From NCBI GenBank assembly GCA_964569795.1, contig CAZMVB010000045.1, positions 1 through 26,348 on the forward strand: a stretch of DNA of 26,348 bases, given 5' to 3'. The notes beneath the pieces were generated by a model. It saw only the letters and a list, made by a program, of their open reading frames with translations, was not told the DNA's origin and made no database searches. Positions within the stretch are counted from its first letter, which is position 1. Every line of letters begins with the position of its first letter. This DNA comes from JAHJDS01 sp964569795 (GTDB lineage Bacteria; Desulfobacterota; Desulfarculia; Desulfarculales; JAHJDS01). Shown here piece after piece: positions 1 through 7,847 of the stretch. Both the position numbers and the translations under genes were made by a program.

Positions 1-1154
1 GTGACCTTGAAACCGAGCCCTATGCGTTGGGTGGTCTTGAGGAAGACCAGCGCCCCATTCGCAACGTCATAAACGTAATCCGTGGTATGGAGAGGGCCCT
101 TCTCCCGGATGACCAGTACCCGGCCCATCCCCTTCATCGGCCCCACAAAATGAACCAGTTGGCTAACCCCGGTAGCGGGGTCCTGGTCCAGAACCATTCC
201 GGGCCTCAGCCTGGCGATTCCGGCCGGAGGTAACCACAGCCCCCCGACCTGAGCCGCACCCGAAACCAGGATTACCTCGTTGCGGCTGGGCGGCATTGGC
301 CCCAGGCCGGGACGGGTCACAACGGATCGATAACCGATCCAGTCCGCTCCCCGGTTTACTACCCGCACATCGAAGTCAAAAGGCCGGCGTAACGGAGTCG
401 CCCCTGCCATGCCGTTCTCTGTCGCGCCCTGATAGCGCAATTCCCTCACCCTGGCCAGCCAAGCGGGCGGCGGGTCGCCTTGCCAGGGAAAACGCCGCCG
501 GCGAATACCAACGTAGAAGGTCTGGGAAAGACCTCGACCCGTGCCTCTGAAAGCCCGGGTGACGTTTTGGGAAGAGTAGGACAATAACAACCCGCTGGTC
601 CGGTCAAAGACCCAGGTCTGCAGACTCTTGTCCACCTGGTATCTGAAGTAAACTGCAGGCCGTGTACCACCATTCTTGAGCCGGTAAGGCCCGACTTTTA
701 TCTGCAGCCCGTGGTAATTGCCGCTTTTAATTCTCCGGAGCGCCAGGGGAGAGAGCCAAAAGTCATTGCCGTCTCCGGCCGGGCTGATGAACGAATACAG
801 GCCCGGTGGAGCGACGTGGCGCGAGGTAGGGTCAATGGTCCACTGGAGCATGCTCACCACCGTGGTGTTGCCCTGCACGGCCACCACGTCCAATTGGGTG
901 TAGCCGACACCTCCCAGGCCCCCGGGGCGACGGAGCCCGGTTCGGCGGTCCCGGCGGAGGCCGGAAATCGTCGCCCCACCGGAGTAGAAGGTCAGGCGTA
1001 TGCCTGGCTTGAGCCAGGCCGGGGCCGGCATCGTTCGAAGCCCGGGGAAAAGTTTTAGGAATACCGAATCCTGAGTCTCCGCCCTAGACAAGCCCGCAAG
1101 GGTCAAGGTCGCGATCAAAACGACAAAGATCAATGACTTGCGTCCCGGCTTCAC
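1..1154 (-). CDS. Secreted protein of unknown function (3' end beyond window)
   Basis: A single frame stays open for 384 codons from a GTG at 1154 to the window edge, so the C-terminus is missing. An AGGAG motif at 1166-1162 lies 7 nt before this GTG. Another in-frame GTG at 1160 sits too close to the motif to be preferred. The N-terminus is a typical Sec signal peptide: basic MKPGRK, then a hydrophobic run, with likely cleavage after LSRA near residue 24. The rest is rich in beta-strand-like, Gly/Arg-rich sequence with no motif I recognise. Two segments beginning LKPGIRLTF (about residue 42) and LRPGMVLDQ (about 315) are followed by similar strand patterns and may be a repeated domain. The protein is probably periplasmic or surface-located. 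I am confident it is a gene; its function is unknown. Confidence 0.8.
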   Translation of the reverse strand, partial: MKPGRKSLIFVVLIATLTLAGLSRAETQDSVFLKLFPGLRTMPAPAWLKPGIRLTFYSGGATISGLRRDRRTGLRRPGGLGGVGYTQLDVVAVQGNTTVVSMLQWTIDPTSRHVAPPGLYSFISPAGDGNDFWLSPLALRRIKSGNYHGLQIKVGPYRLKNGGTRPAVYFRYQVDKSLQTWVFDRTSGLLLSYSSQNVTRAFRGTGRGLSQTFYVGIRRRRFPWQGDPPPAWLARVRELRYQGATENGMAGATPLRRPFDFDVRVVNRGADWIGYRSVVTRPGLGPMPPSRNEVILVSGAAQVGGLWLPPAGIARLRPGMVLDQDPATGVSQLVHFVGPMKGMGRVLVIREKGPLHTTDYVYDVANGALVFLKTTQRIGLGFKV

Positions 1155-1185
1155 CGTCACTCTCCTAACAAGAATTGACAGTTGT

Positions 1186-1194
1186 ATTCTATCA
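1186..1194 (-). promoter_or_regulatory. Extended -10 promoter candidate for the secreted protein gene
   Basis: Read on the minus strand the bases are TGATAGAAT, which fits an extended -10 element (TGn then TAGAAT). A start of transcription near 1179 would give a leader of about 25 nt before the GTG at 1154. No good -35 hexamer is visible, as expected for extended -10 promoters. Confidence 0.4.
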
Positions 1195-1403
1195 GCCTTG
1201 ATCGGCATCGGCCAGGGTCGGCAAAAATGCGGCCTATTTTTGTCCCTGACTTCTAGGGCAATAAGGTCTTGAATTTATACAACCTTCGCTGCGTCCCGGC
1301 CATGTTTCTCCATGTAAAGACAACTTCCGGCTCGTCGATGAAATGGCTTGCTCTCCCTTTGCTTGGCCCCCTCTATGGCATCAAATATTAACCACGCCAG
1401 ATC

Positions 1404-1547
1404 ATGGACAGGGGCCCGGAGGTGATCAATCTGACCTGGGAGCGGATCACACCGGGCCAGAGGCCGAGGGCGAGATTGATCGGGAAGGGAACCCAGGAGC
1501 GGGTCGTACCGCCACTGTCACCCCTTATCAAATCCGACCCGGTGTAA
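1404..1547 (+). pseudogene. Probable tyrosine recombinase/integrase fragment
   Basis: A 47-codon frame reads EVINLTWERI about 6 residues in and GKGTQERVVP about 26 residues in, ending at TAA 1545-1547. In tyrosine recombinases (XerC/XerD, phage integrases) the block around the catalytic Arg continues as E-[VI]-L-x-L-x-W-x-D/R-I and is followed by the beta-hairpin G-K-G-x-K-E-R-x-V-P-L. The order and spacing here match. The Arg-containing start, the HxxR box and the Tyr are absent, and a TAA at 1389-1391 interrupts the same frame upstream, so this is at best a remnant. No other integrase piece is seen nearby. A chance resemblance cannot be excluded. Confidence 0.38.
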
Positions 1548-1734
1548 CTACCATCCTCGAGCCCCTTCCGGGTGGGGCAGGCCGGGGCATCGGCCCAGGG
1601 GCTTGCGGGAGGGGCGGCCAGAGGAGGCGGTATTTCAAGCGGACTGGATCGACGCGGTCTCCCCGCAGGACAGGCCAGGACCAGCCCTTGACCTGCCTGT
1701 GTGTGAGATCAAGTATGGCCGGCCCACCTGAAAC

Positions 1735-2958
1735 TCATGCCGGTCCGAATTTGCGGTAGAGCTCCTTTGACAGCCTTTTAAAGCCCCGGTCGGCCTGCCT
1801 GCCGCCCACGTTGGTCATCAGGACCATGGCCCAGTCATGCCGGGGCAGGAGGAATATCTGGGCCAGGTTTTTTTGGTTGGAACCGCCGTGGACGATGATG
1901 CCCCCGGGACACCAGTTCGTCCGGATTTTTCCCCACCCCAAGCCGTACTCGCCCGTGGTGGGAGTGCCCGGCTCGGCGTGGGGAATTTTGAACTTGGTGA
2001 TCGGCGTATGGAGCTTCTTGAGCGTGGCCGAGCTGACCAGGGCCGGACCGCGTTTGCCCTCGCCGGCGTTCCATCCCGCCCACTTGGCGAAATCCAGGAT
2101 CGACAGGTGCACCGTGCCCGCCGGACCCAGAATCACCGGGTTGTCTCCATTGGGACCGGCCAGGAAGGCCTTGATTTTTCCGTCTATGATCTTGTGACCG
2201 ACCGGCGCGTCTATCCGGCCCAGCGAGGATTGAGGCCCGAAGCCGGCCGTGTCCAGTCCCAGCGGCGTGAAGACTCTCTCGATAATCAACTCCTCCCAGG
2301 TCCGGCCGCCCACCCGCTCCAGGATGGACCCGACAATGATGTAGCCCATGTTGGAGTAGGCGAATACCTTGCCCGGCCTGTTCGCCATAGGTTCCCTGAC
2401 CCACTGTGAAACCAGCCAATACCGCATTTCGTCCAGGTTTCCCCTTTGCCTGTATGAGTCCCAAAGCAACCGGCCGAACCGTTCGTTGTCAGCGGGCATG
2501 CCGCTGGTATGAGACAACAGCTGCTCCAGGGTGACCTGGCTCAGGCCGGGGGCCATCCGTTTCCTCAACTCCGGTAAGATCTGGCTGACCGTGGTATTCC
2601 ATCGCAGCTTGCCCTTCTTGACATAAATGGCTGCCAGGAGAGCCGTCATGGCCTTGGTGTCCGATCCGATATGAAAGCAGTCATGGAGCTTCGCCGGTAT
2701 CCGCGTCCCGGCCCGGCGCACCCCGATCACCCCGGCGGCCGTGACCGTCCCTGCCCTGACCACCGCCGCACCGAGCGCCGGGAGATTGTACTTCTCGAGA
2801 TAGGGGCTCAGGATACTATCGAGCGGCCGGGCCGACCTTTTCCTGGCTGAACCGGTCGCCGACGCTCCCTGGATGGGAGCAATGATGCTCAGCAGGCCGG
2901 CACCGGACGCGGTCTTCACAAAGTCCCTGCGAGTGACACCCATGTTCTCTTTGGTCAT
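1735..2958 (-). CDS. Tat-exported serine hydrolase, class C beta-lactamase family
   Basis: The 407-residue protein belongs to the serine beta-lactamase-like superfamily (PF00144), which includes AmpC, DD-peptidases and esterases. Visible catalytic motifs are S-D-T-K at 99-102 (nucleophile SxxK), Y-S-N at 201-203 (YxN) and H-G-G at 357-359, replacing KTG. The HxG form is usual in esterase/peptidase-like members, so beta-lactam hydrolysis is not implied. The N-terminus has a twin-arginine signal (TRRDFVKTAS, residues 9-18) followed by a hydrophobic stretch ending in GASA, so the enzyme is exported folded to the periplasm. The ATG at 2958 has GAGGAGG 8 nt upstream. An open frame continues back to 3300 but would bury the Tat signal and has unlikely composition. 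The gene stands alone; its substrate is unknown. Confidence 0.85.
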   Translation of the reverse strand: MTKENMGVTRRDFVKTASGAGLLSIIAPIQGASATGSARKRSARPLDSILSPYLEKYNLPALGAAVVRAGTVTAAGVIGVRRAGTRIPAKLHDCFHIGSDTKAMTALLAAIYVKKGKLRWNTTVSQILPELRKRMAPGLSQVTLEQLLSHTSGMPADNERFGRLLWDSYRQRGNLDEMRYWLVSQWVREPMANRPGKVFAYSNMGYIIVGSILERVGGRTWEELIIERVFTPLGLDTAGFGPQSSLGRIDAPVGHKIIDGKIKAFLAGPNGDNPVILGPAGTVHLSILDFAKWAGWNAGEGKRGPALVSSATLKKLHTPITKFKIPHAEPGTPTTGEYGLGWGKIRTNWCPGGIIVHGGSNQKNLAQIFLLPRHDWAMVLMTNVGGRQADRGFKRLSKELYRKFGPA

Positions 2959-3487
2959 GTTCAAGGCCTCCTCTAAATCAATGACCGTCTTCCATCGCCC
3001 GCCCCGTTTTAAGATAACACCCTTCGAGTCAGTATCCCAATGATTTTTTTGATCTTTACCTGGCGCCGCGGGACAGGGCAATCCCGGACAGATCCGTCGG
3101 GGGATAAGTGGCCGTTGCCAGAGTCCGGTGCGCGCCAGGGTCGCCCGGCCCCCACGCCGACCGCGATCCACGAGGCTGGGTACAAGGTCAACCGGCTGAC
3201 GGCGGGGCTGACCAGGGCGCCGGGGGTGAGGAAGATAGGGGGTGAATAAGTATTTTTTGGCAGGACGAGAGGCCGTCGCTAGATCTTCTAAGTCAATCAT
3301 TTGCTACGATGGGGCAGGAATCAAATTCATTCCAGTGACAGATCAAATGTTGGCAGGTCATTTGTCCCGGAGGTAAACTGTGTTCTCAAGCGGGCCGAAG
3401 GCCTGACCGAACCCGGCCGCCATCGACCGGGTGCCGGGGGGATCATGACCCGCGGCCCACGGCCAGCCCACCCTCGGGAGGTGAACA
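2959..3487. other. 529-nt intergenic region between divergent hydrolase genes
   Basis: This holds the two 5' regions of the divergent genes. Apart from the leftward promoter candidate and a weak rightward TTGGCA/TAAACT pair near 3350-3380, I see nothing. The frames here have biased Arg/Pro/Gly composition and no start signals, so I do not call genes. Confidence 0.5.
3012..3040 (-). promoter_or_regulatory. Promoter candidate for the serine hydrolase gene
   Basis: On the minus strand TTGGGA (3040-3035) is separated by 17 nt from TTATCT (3017-3012), a fair sigma-70-type match about 55 nt upstream of the ATG at 2958. Confidence 0.35.
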
Positions 3488-4255
3488 GTGACGACCTATC
3501 AGATTTACGCCCTCAAGGACGGCGGCCCGGTTTCCTCGTCCCGGGCCTTTGTGATGTGGCAGCGGGACTGGGACCAGACCACCCCGCGCAACTTCTACTT
3601 CTGGTGCCTGACCGGCGGCCCCCGGCCGGTGGTGGTTGACACCGGATTCTCGCCGGCCCAGGCCGCGGCCCGGGGCGTGCCCAACTATGTCTCTCCGGCC
3701 GAGATGCTGGCCCGTCTCGGGATCGAGGCGGACCAGGTCGAACTGGTCATCCTGACCCACCTCCACGCCGACCACGCCGGCGGGGTGGGCCTCTTTCCCC
3801 GGGCCTCGTTTTACGTCCAGCGCTCGGAGTACGAGTTCTGGATGAAAGATCCCCTGTCCCGCCGGCCGATGTTCCAGTTCTTCCTGGATGCGGCCACCCG
3901 GGAGGCCCTGGCCGGGCTCGAACAAGACGGCCGCCTGGTGTTCACCGACGGCGACACCGAGGTGGCCCCGGGCGTGGAGTGCCTCCTGGCCCCGGGCCAC
4001 AGCCCGGGACTGCAGGCCGTGGCCGTGGAGACCGAGCGGGGCCCGGCCGTCCTGGGCTCGGACACGGGCCACGTTTTCGAGAACTATCTGGAGGATTGGC
4101 CCAGCTCCCTGGCGGTGGACCAGTTGGCCCTGCTCAAGACCTTTGACAAGCTGCGAGGCCGGGCCGCCTCCCCGGACCTGCTCTTTCCCGGCCACGACGC
4201 CCGCCTGGCCGAGGATTATCCAGTGGTGGCCCAGGGCGTGACGCGTCTGGTCTAG
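3488..4255 (+). CDS. Metallo-beta-lactamase-fold hydrolase (N-acyl homoserine lactonase-like)
   Basis: This 255-residue cytosolic protein (no signal peptide) has the full metallo-beta-lactamase signature. T-H-L-H-A-D-H-A-G-G at 90-99 binds the two metal ions. A glycine-rich VVVDTGF precedes it at 48-54. APGHSPG near 175 supplies the next His, GSDTGH near 195 the bridging Asp, and FPGHDA near 238 the last His. Length and the early VDTGF/HLHADH layout resemble the lactonase group (AttM/AiiA-like), but substrates of this superfamily cannot be read from sequence. It could equally act on another lactone, thioester or ester. A GTG start at 3488 lies 6 nt after GGAGG. It stands alone and converges on the radical SAM gene, with 22 nt between the two stop codons. 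Confidence 0.85.
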   Translation: MTTYQIYALKDGGPVSSSRAFVMWQRDWDQTTPRNFYFWCLTGGPRPVVVDTGFSPAQAAARGVPNYVSPAEMLARLGIEADQVELVILTHLHADHAGGVGLFPRASFYVQRSEYEFWMKDPLSRRPMFQFFLDAATREALAGLEQDGRLVFTDGDTEVAPGVECLLAPGHSPGLQAVAVETERGPAVLGSDTGHVFENYLEDWPSSLAVDQLALLKTFDKLRGRAASPDLLFPGHDARLAEDYPVVAQGVTRLV

Positions 4256-4277
4256 ATACGATGACAGGCCCGGGAGG

Positions 4278-5378
4278 TCATCCTCCGGCGGCCAGCCAGC
4301 AGCCGGGATCGGGCGTGAACGGATCGTTGGTCAGGGCATAGGCCAGGCAGCGAAGGCCGCCCCGGCAGGTTCGGACGTGCCGGCATCCGCGGCAGGCCTC
4401 GGGGACACGGTCGGGGTCGCGCAGATCTTTCAGCACCGGGCTGTGGGCGTACAGTGTTGTCAGGGGGGTGTCCAGCAGATTTCCGATCCGGATCGGCAGG
4501 CGGCGGCAGGGCGTCAGGCCGCCGTCGGCCAGCACCGTCACCAGCCGATCGCCCGCGGCGCAGGCGTAGGCCGGACCCCGGGTGCCCAGGAATTGCAATC
4601 CCCGCCGGGCATCGACCATGGTCGCCGAAAACGGGCGCCGGGCGTTCGACCGCCTGGTCCGGGCCACCAGACGAACATAGGCCCGGGTCTCCGAGGGCGC
4701 CAGGGTCTGGTCAAACCAATTCGATCCCCGGCCAAAGGGCAGGAACCGATCGGTCCAGACCTTGGCCACACCCAGCCGCCGGCCCAGGCGGACCACCTCC
4801 GGGAACTCCGACCAATTGCCGCGCCGGGCGGTGAACGAGATCATAGTCCGCACCCCGGCCCGGCACAAACGGCGGATCCCGGCCACGGCCCGCTTAAACG
4901 ATCCGGCTCCCCGGGCGTCGTCATGGGTGCTCTCGATCCCGTCCAGGCTGACCTGAACGAAACCGGGCCGTAACCGGGCCAGGTAACGCGCCAACCGGCT
5001 GTCGATCAGGGTGCCGTTGGTCAGCACGCCGAAGCCGAGCCAGTCCCGCTCGAGGCTCAGCAACTCGAGCAGGTCCAGACAATCGGGGCGCACGAACGGC
5101 TCGCCGCCGGTGACGTTGATCCATGCCCGAACCGGCCGGGAAGGGGCGCCCCCCGGCGACCGGTCAGCCGGCGCGCCGACCTTCGTTCGGGCCGCCAGGG
5201 CGGTCACCAGGTCCTGAAACTGGTTCACCACGCCGATCATTTCCCGGGCCGACAGCTCGGGACCCTCGAACCCATCCTGGTAGCAGTGGCCACAGCGCAG
5301 ATTGCAGCGCTCGGTAATGTGCCACTGGAGCAGCATCCGCCTCGGGGCGGCGCATCGATGGTCTCGACCAAACCTCAT
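4278..5378 (-). CDS. Radical SAM/SPASM domain enzyme next to a Gly/Cys-tailed protein
   Basis: This 366-residue protein has the radical SAM cluster motif C25-N-L-R-C29-G-H-C32 close to the N-terminus, then INVTGGEPF (the GGE motif that contacts SAM) and LTNGTLI. The C-terminal third has a SPASM-type cysteine series: CAAG, TPC followed by IGNLL, CRGC, CRGG, C and a terminal PGC. SPASM enzymes bind extra 4Fe-4S clusters and mostly modify ribosomally made peptides or proteins, as in sactipeptide or PQQ maturation, or anaerobic sulfatases. The ATG at 5378 follows the TAG of the upstream gene (5383-5381) with 2 nt between, and GGGGGATAGG serves as ribosome site, so translation is probably coupled. 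A longer in-frame ATG at 5438 would overlap the repeats of the upstream gene and adds only low-complexity Arg. The neighbouring Gly/Cys tail is the obvious candidate substrate (inference). Confidence 0.88.
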   Translation of the reverse strand: MRFGRDHRCAAPRRMLLQWHITERCNLRCGHCYQDGFEGPELSAREMIGVVNQFQDLVTALAARTKVGAPADRSPGGAPSRPVRAWINVTGGEPFVRPDCLDLLELLSLERDWLGFGVLTNGTLIDSRLARYLARLRPGFVQVSLDGIESTHDDARGAGSFKRAVAGIRRLCRAGVRTMISFTARRGNWSEFPEVVRLGRRLGVAKVWTDRFLPFGRGSNWFDQTLAPSETRAYVRLVARTRRSNARRPFSATMVDARRGLQFLGTRGPAYACAAGDRLVTVLADGGLTPCRRLPIRIGNLLDTPLTTLYAHSPVLKDLRDPDRVPEACRGCRHVRTCRGGLRCLAYALTNDPFTPDPGCWLAAGG

Positions 5379-5380
5379 CC

Positions 5381-6082
5381 CTATCCCCCGCACCCGCCGC
5401 AGCCCCCGCAGCCCCCGCAGCCGCCTCCGCCGCCGCACCCGCCGCAGCCGCCGAGAAGAAAGAACCCACCGCCGTCACCGCCCGAGCCGGCGAATCGAGA
5501 GTTAAACTTGAACAGGAACACGATTCCACCGATGATCATGATCGCGATCAGGAAGCTGAACTTGTGCATCCCCTTTTGCAGGCCGATGACAAGCCGAATC
5601 CCGCCCACCGCCTCGAACAGCACCCAGGCCAGCACGGCCACGCCCGGGACTTGCTTCAACTTGGCCCGCACGATCCCGGCGCCGAACAAGGTCACGAGGA
5701 ACAGCACCACGTAGAAAACGAGAAAATCAGGACCCTTCAGGTCCTGGGTGAAGTAGCTCAATACCAGGGCCAGGCCCATGACACCCGTCAGTCCCGCCAT
5801 GAACCGGAAACCCCCTTTCCCGGACATTGGCGGGGCCGGTGTCGCCTGGGGGGCGGGGGCGGTGTCAGGCGATTCATCGGAGGCGTTGATCGCCTCGGGG
5901 GCGCGGCCGACCCACTTGGAGTATTCCTGGTCAACGGGCTCGGCGTTCATGTTGTTGAAGTGGCGGTGGCAGTGGGGACAAACCAGTTGCTCGCTGCGAC
6001 CGCTCTCCGCGGACGTCTCGATCCGCTGAAGGCATACGGGGCAGCGTATTTGCCTCAGACGATCGGTTCCTGATCCGGCCAT
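5381..6082 (-). CDS. Zinc-ribbon membrane protein with pure Gly/Cys C-terminal tail
   Basis: I do not recognise this 233-residue protein as a named family. It starts with a zinc-ribbon-like knuckle pair (C14-P-V-C17 and C35-P-H-C38), followed by an Ala/Pro-rich linker. Four hydrophobic segments follow (about 94-111, 119-138, 145-168, 175-193). After a Gly-rich spacer the last 23 residues consist only of Gly and Cys, with Cys at 213, 216, 222, 225, 228 and 231. Four membrane passes with a cytosolic zinc ribbon would place the tail in the cytosol, reachable by the radical SAM enzyme encoded next. The start at 6082 is chosen because GAGG lies 5 nt upstream; ATG 6097 lacks a comparable site. It overlaps the preceding gene by 28 nt. 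Gly/Cys tails occur on other bacterial membrane proteins of unknown role. Metal binding, peptide maturation or anchoring are all possible. Confidence 0.82.
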   Translation of the reverse strand: MAGSGTDRLRQIRCPVCLQRIETSAESGRSEQLVCPHCHRHFNNMNAEPVDQEYSKWVGRAPEAINASDESPDTAPAPQATPAPPMSGKGGFRFMAGLTGVMGLALVLSYFTQDLKGPDFLVFYVVLFLVTLFGAGIVRAKLKQVPGVAVLAWVLFEAVGGIRLVIGLQKGMHKFSFLIAIMIIGGIVFLFKFNSRFAGSGGDGGGFFLLGGCGGCGGGGGCGGCGGCGGCGG

Positions 6083-6801
6083 TGTTCCCTCACCCATTCC
6101 AGAGCCTGGCTCAGCAGTTGATAGAGTCCCCGGTGAATCTCGGCCGCCTCGTCCTCGGTTATCCTCCGGCCGGCCTTTTTGAGGGCCAAGAGATCGGTCA
6201 GCACCCCGGTCCCGGCCCGGTAGGTTTTTTCCAGGAACCCGGGCCGGTCGGCGTAGGCCGCGGGGACCTCCTGGCCCGCCGTCCGGATCGGGTCGGACAG
6301 GGCGGTGAACAGGGCGGCCAGGGAATCGATCACCAGCCGGGTGTAGCGGGTCCGGTCGCCCTTGAAGGTGACAAAGGCACGGGTCAGGCGCAACCGCAGA
6401 TTACGCAGGGCCTGCTCGCATAGAAACCGAAGCAGGCCCGGGTCCGGGTCGAAGTCGGCCACCGGGTCCTCACCGGAGACGACCAGGTAGTGGCGCTTGA
6501 TGCTCAGGAACTTGAGGGCAAAGACCCGCCGGCTGCGCGGCAGTTCCCAGCGCGAGACAACGAATGGTTCGATCCCGGCGGCGCTCACGAGCGCCTCGGC
6601 AATGGCGGCGTGGGCCTCGGGCGTGGACCGGTTCAAGACCAGAAGCAGGTTGACGTCCGATTGGCCGTCCACGAAATCGCCCCTGACGGCGCTCCCGTAG
6701 ATGACGGCCGAGTAGAGATTGTCGATCAGGGTTTTCCGTAATCGATCCAGGACCGGATCGAGCACTTTACTGACGCCACGTGGCAGGTCGATCGTATCCA
6801 T
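6055..6801 (-). CDS. Nucleotidyltransferase-fold protein with altered DxD motif
   Basis: This 248-residue protein begins with a short helical stretch and then the Pol-beta-type nucleotidyltransferase signature: Y-G-S-A-V-R-G-D around residues 35-42, then S-D-V-N at 48-51. In active members this is GSx(9-11)DxD, where both Asp residues bind Mg2+. Here the second is Asn (D49-V-N51), so catalysis may be lost or changed. The C-terminal half is helical, like the helical domains (HEPN/KNTase-C type) that often follow this fold. It is the first gene of the unit with the Gly/Cys-tail protein and the radical SAM enzyme and overlaps the next start by 28 nt, indicating co-translation. GAGAGGGGG precedes the ATG. 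Its role in the unit is unknown; target binding without nucleotide transfer is one option. Confidence 0.8.
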   Translation of the reverse strand: MDTIDLPRGVSKVLDPVLDRLRKTLIDNLYSAVIYGSAVRGDFVDGQSDVNLLLVLNRSTPEAHAAIAEALVSAAGIEPFVVSRWELPRSRRVFALKFLSIKRHYLVVSGEDPVADFDPDPGLLRFLCEQALRNLRLRLTRAFVTFKGDRTRYTRLVIDSLAALFTALSDPIRTAGQEVPAAYADRPGFLEKTYRAGTGVLTDLLALKKAGRRITEDEAAEIHRGLYQLLSQALEWVREQWPDQEPIV

Positions 6802-7012
6802 CGCCCCCTCTCCCGTTTAAGAGCCGCCCTCCACCGGCGACATGACCGGTTCAATATACCACTATTATGAAATCGCGCCGAATTGAAGGCTGCCCCTGAT
6901 TTTGGTCCGGCCGGCAAGTGAGTATTCGGAGGTCACCCCGATGCCAAGGGTCTGATGCGGCCCAGGTTGACTCTTGACCTGTTTCCGGTATTTCGCCCCG
7001 CGTAAAACGGAA

Positions 7013-7729
7013 CTAACGCCCGGACTTCTTGTGAGCGACTTCCTCGAGGCCCTCCAGGACGGGGACGATGTCCTCGAGGTGGGCCCGCATGATCCGGCGG
7101 GCGCCCGGGGAGTCCTTGTGCCGAACCTTGTCCAGGATGGCCGGGTGAGAGGTGGTGTCGTGGATGACCCGTTCCGCGGGTTTGATACTGAGCAGCAGAT
7201 CCTGGGTATAGTCCATCAGGATATTGACCAGGATCTCATACATCGGGTTGTGAGAGGCCCGGGCCAGCAGTCGGTGGAAGTTGACGTTCCAGGCCACATA
7301 TTCATCGCCCGGAACCTCGGGCATATCCTGGACGGCCAGGGTCAACAGATCGACGTCGTCCCCGGTGGCGCGCCTCGCGGCCAGGCCGGCCACGACCGGT
7401 TCCATGTCCAGGCGGACTTCCATGATGTCCGCCACGCCGGCCTTTCCCAGCCGGAGCGTGTCCTGCATGACCATCGACACCGCGGCGTGGGTCATGGGCA
7501 GGACAAAGGCCCCTCCCTGGGGCCCGCGCCTGATCTCGATCAGGCCGGCCCGCTCCAGGTCACGAACGGCCTCCCGGACGATGACCCGGCTGACGCCGAA
7601 GACGTTCATCAACTGCTGTTCCGAAGGGAGTCGGCGTCCCGGCTGGTACTGACCCTTGAAAATAGACTCCTTGAGCTGTTCGCTGACTTGATCGGCCAGG
7701 CGCGGTTTGGCTACGGTTTTGAATGACAC
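7013..7729 (-). CDS. GntR-family regulator, FadR/FCD subfamily
   Basis: The 238-residue protein has an N-terminal winged helix-turn-helix (about 8-76; LPSEQQLMNVFGVSRVIVRE is the typical GntR recognition region). A helical FCD ligand domain follows (about 95-232), with the Asp/His metal-site pattern in NVNFHRLLARASHN, TTSHPAIL and RAHLEDI. FCD regulators usually sense a carboxylate or sugar acid and repress the adjacent catabolic operon. The gene is last in the leftward row after tctA, 118 nt downstream of it. A GTG start at 7729 is the most upstream start in frame, with AAAGG 11 nt before it. It most likely controls the row of genes upstream and may bind the palindrome at 13343-13354 (inference). 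Confidence 0.88.
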   Translation of the reverse strand: MSFKTVAKPRLADQVSEQLKESIFKGQYQPGRRLPSEQQLMNVFGVSRVIVREAVRDLERAGLIEIRRGPQGGAFVLPMTHAAVSMVMQDTLRLGKAGVADIMEVRLDMEPVVAGLAARRATGDDVDLLTLAVQDMPEVPGDEYVAWNVNFHRLLARASHNPMYEILVNILMDYTQDLLLSIKPAERVIHDTTSHPAILDKVRHKDSPGARRIMRAHLEDIVPVLEGLEEVAHKKSGR

Positions 7730-7847
7730 GTCAGATCACACCTTTCTAGACCGGCCCTTGCGGTCAATAGCGGGTTAAGGTCATGACGACCATATTTCCT
7801 GGATCCAATCAAGACCCGTGTCCGGACGGCCGAGGCCCGGGCGGCGG

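Larger units (their letters stand above)
1155..1734. other. 580-nt gap: promoter plus recombinase relic, otherwise empty
   Basis: The left part holds the promoter of the leftward secreted-protein gene. About 1338-1547 holds a probable recombinase relic (separate entry). From 1548 to 1734 only short frames with unlikely composition are seen and I recognise nothing. Confidence 0.5.

Noticed and set aside
3040..3249. 69-codon frame upstream of the metallo-beta-lactamase-fold gene
   Set aside because: No ribosome site, no recognisable motif and composition like non-coding GC-rich sequence.
2959..3300. N-terminal extension of the serine hydrolase to an ATG at 3300
   Set aside because: The extension is Arg/Pro-rich, buries a clear Tat signal, and a strong ribosome site precedes the ATG at 2958.
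3443..4195. 250-codon minus-strand frame
   Set aside because: Antisense shadow of the metallo-beta-lactamase-fold gene, which has full catalytic motifs.
4273..4286. GGAGG/CCTCC hairpin at the stop of the radical SAM gene as a terminator
   Set aside because: Only 5 bp of stem, overlaps the stop codon and has no T-run.
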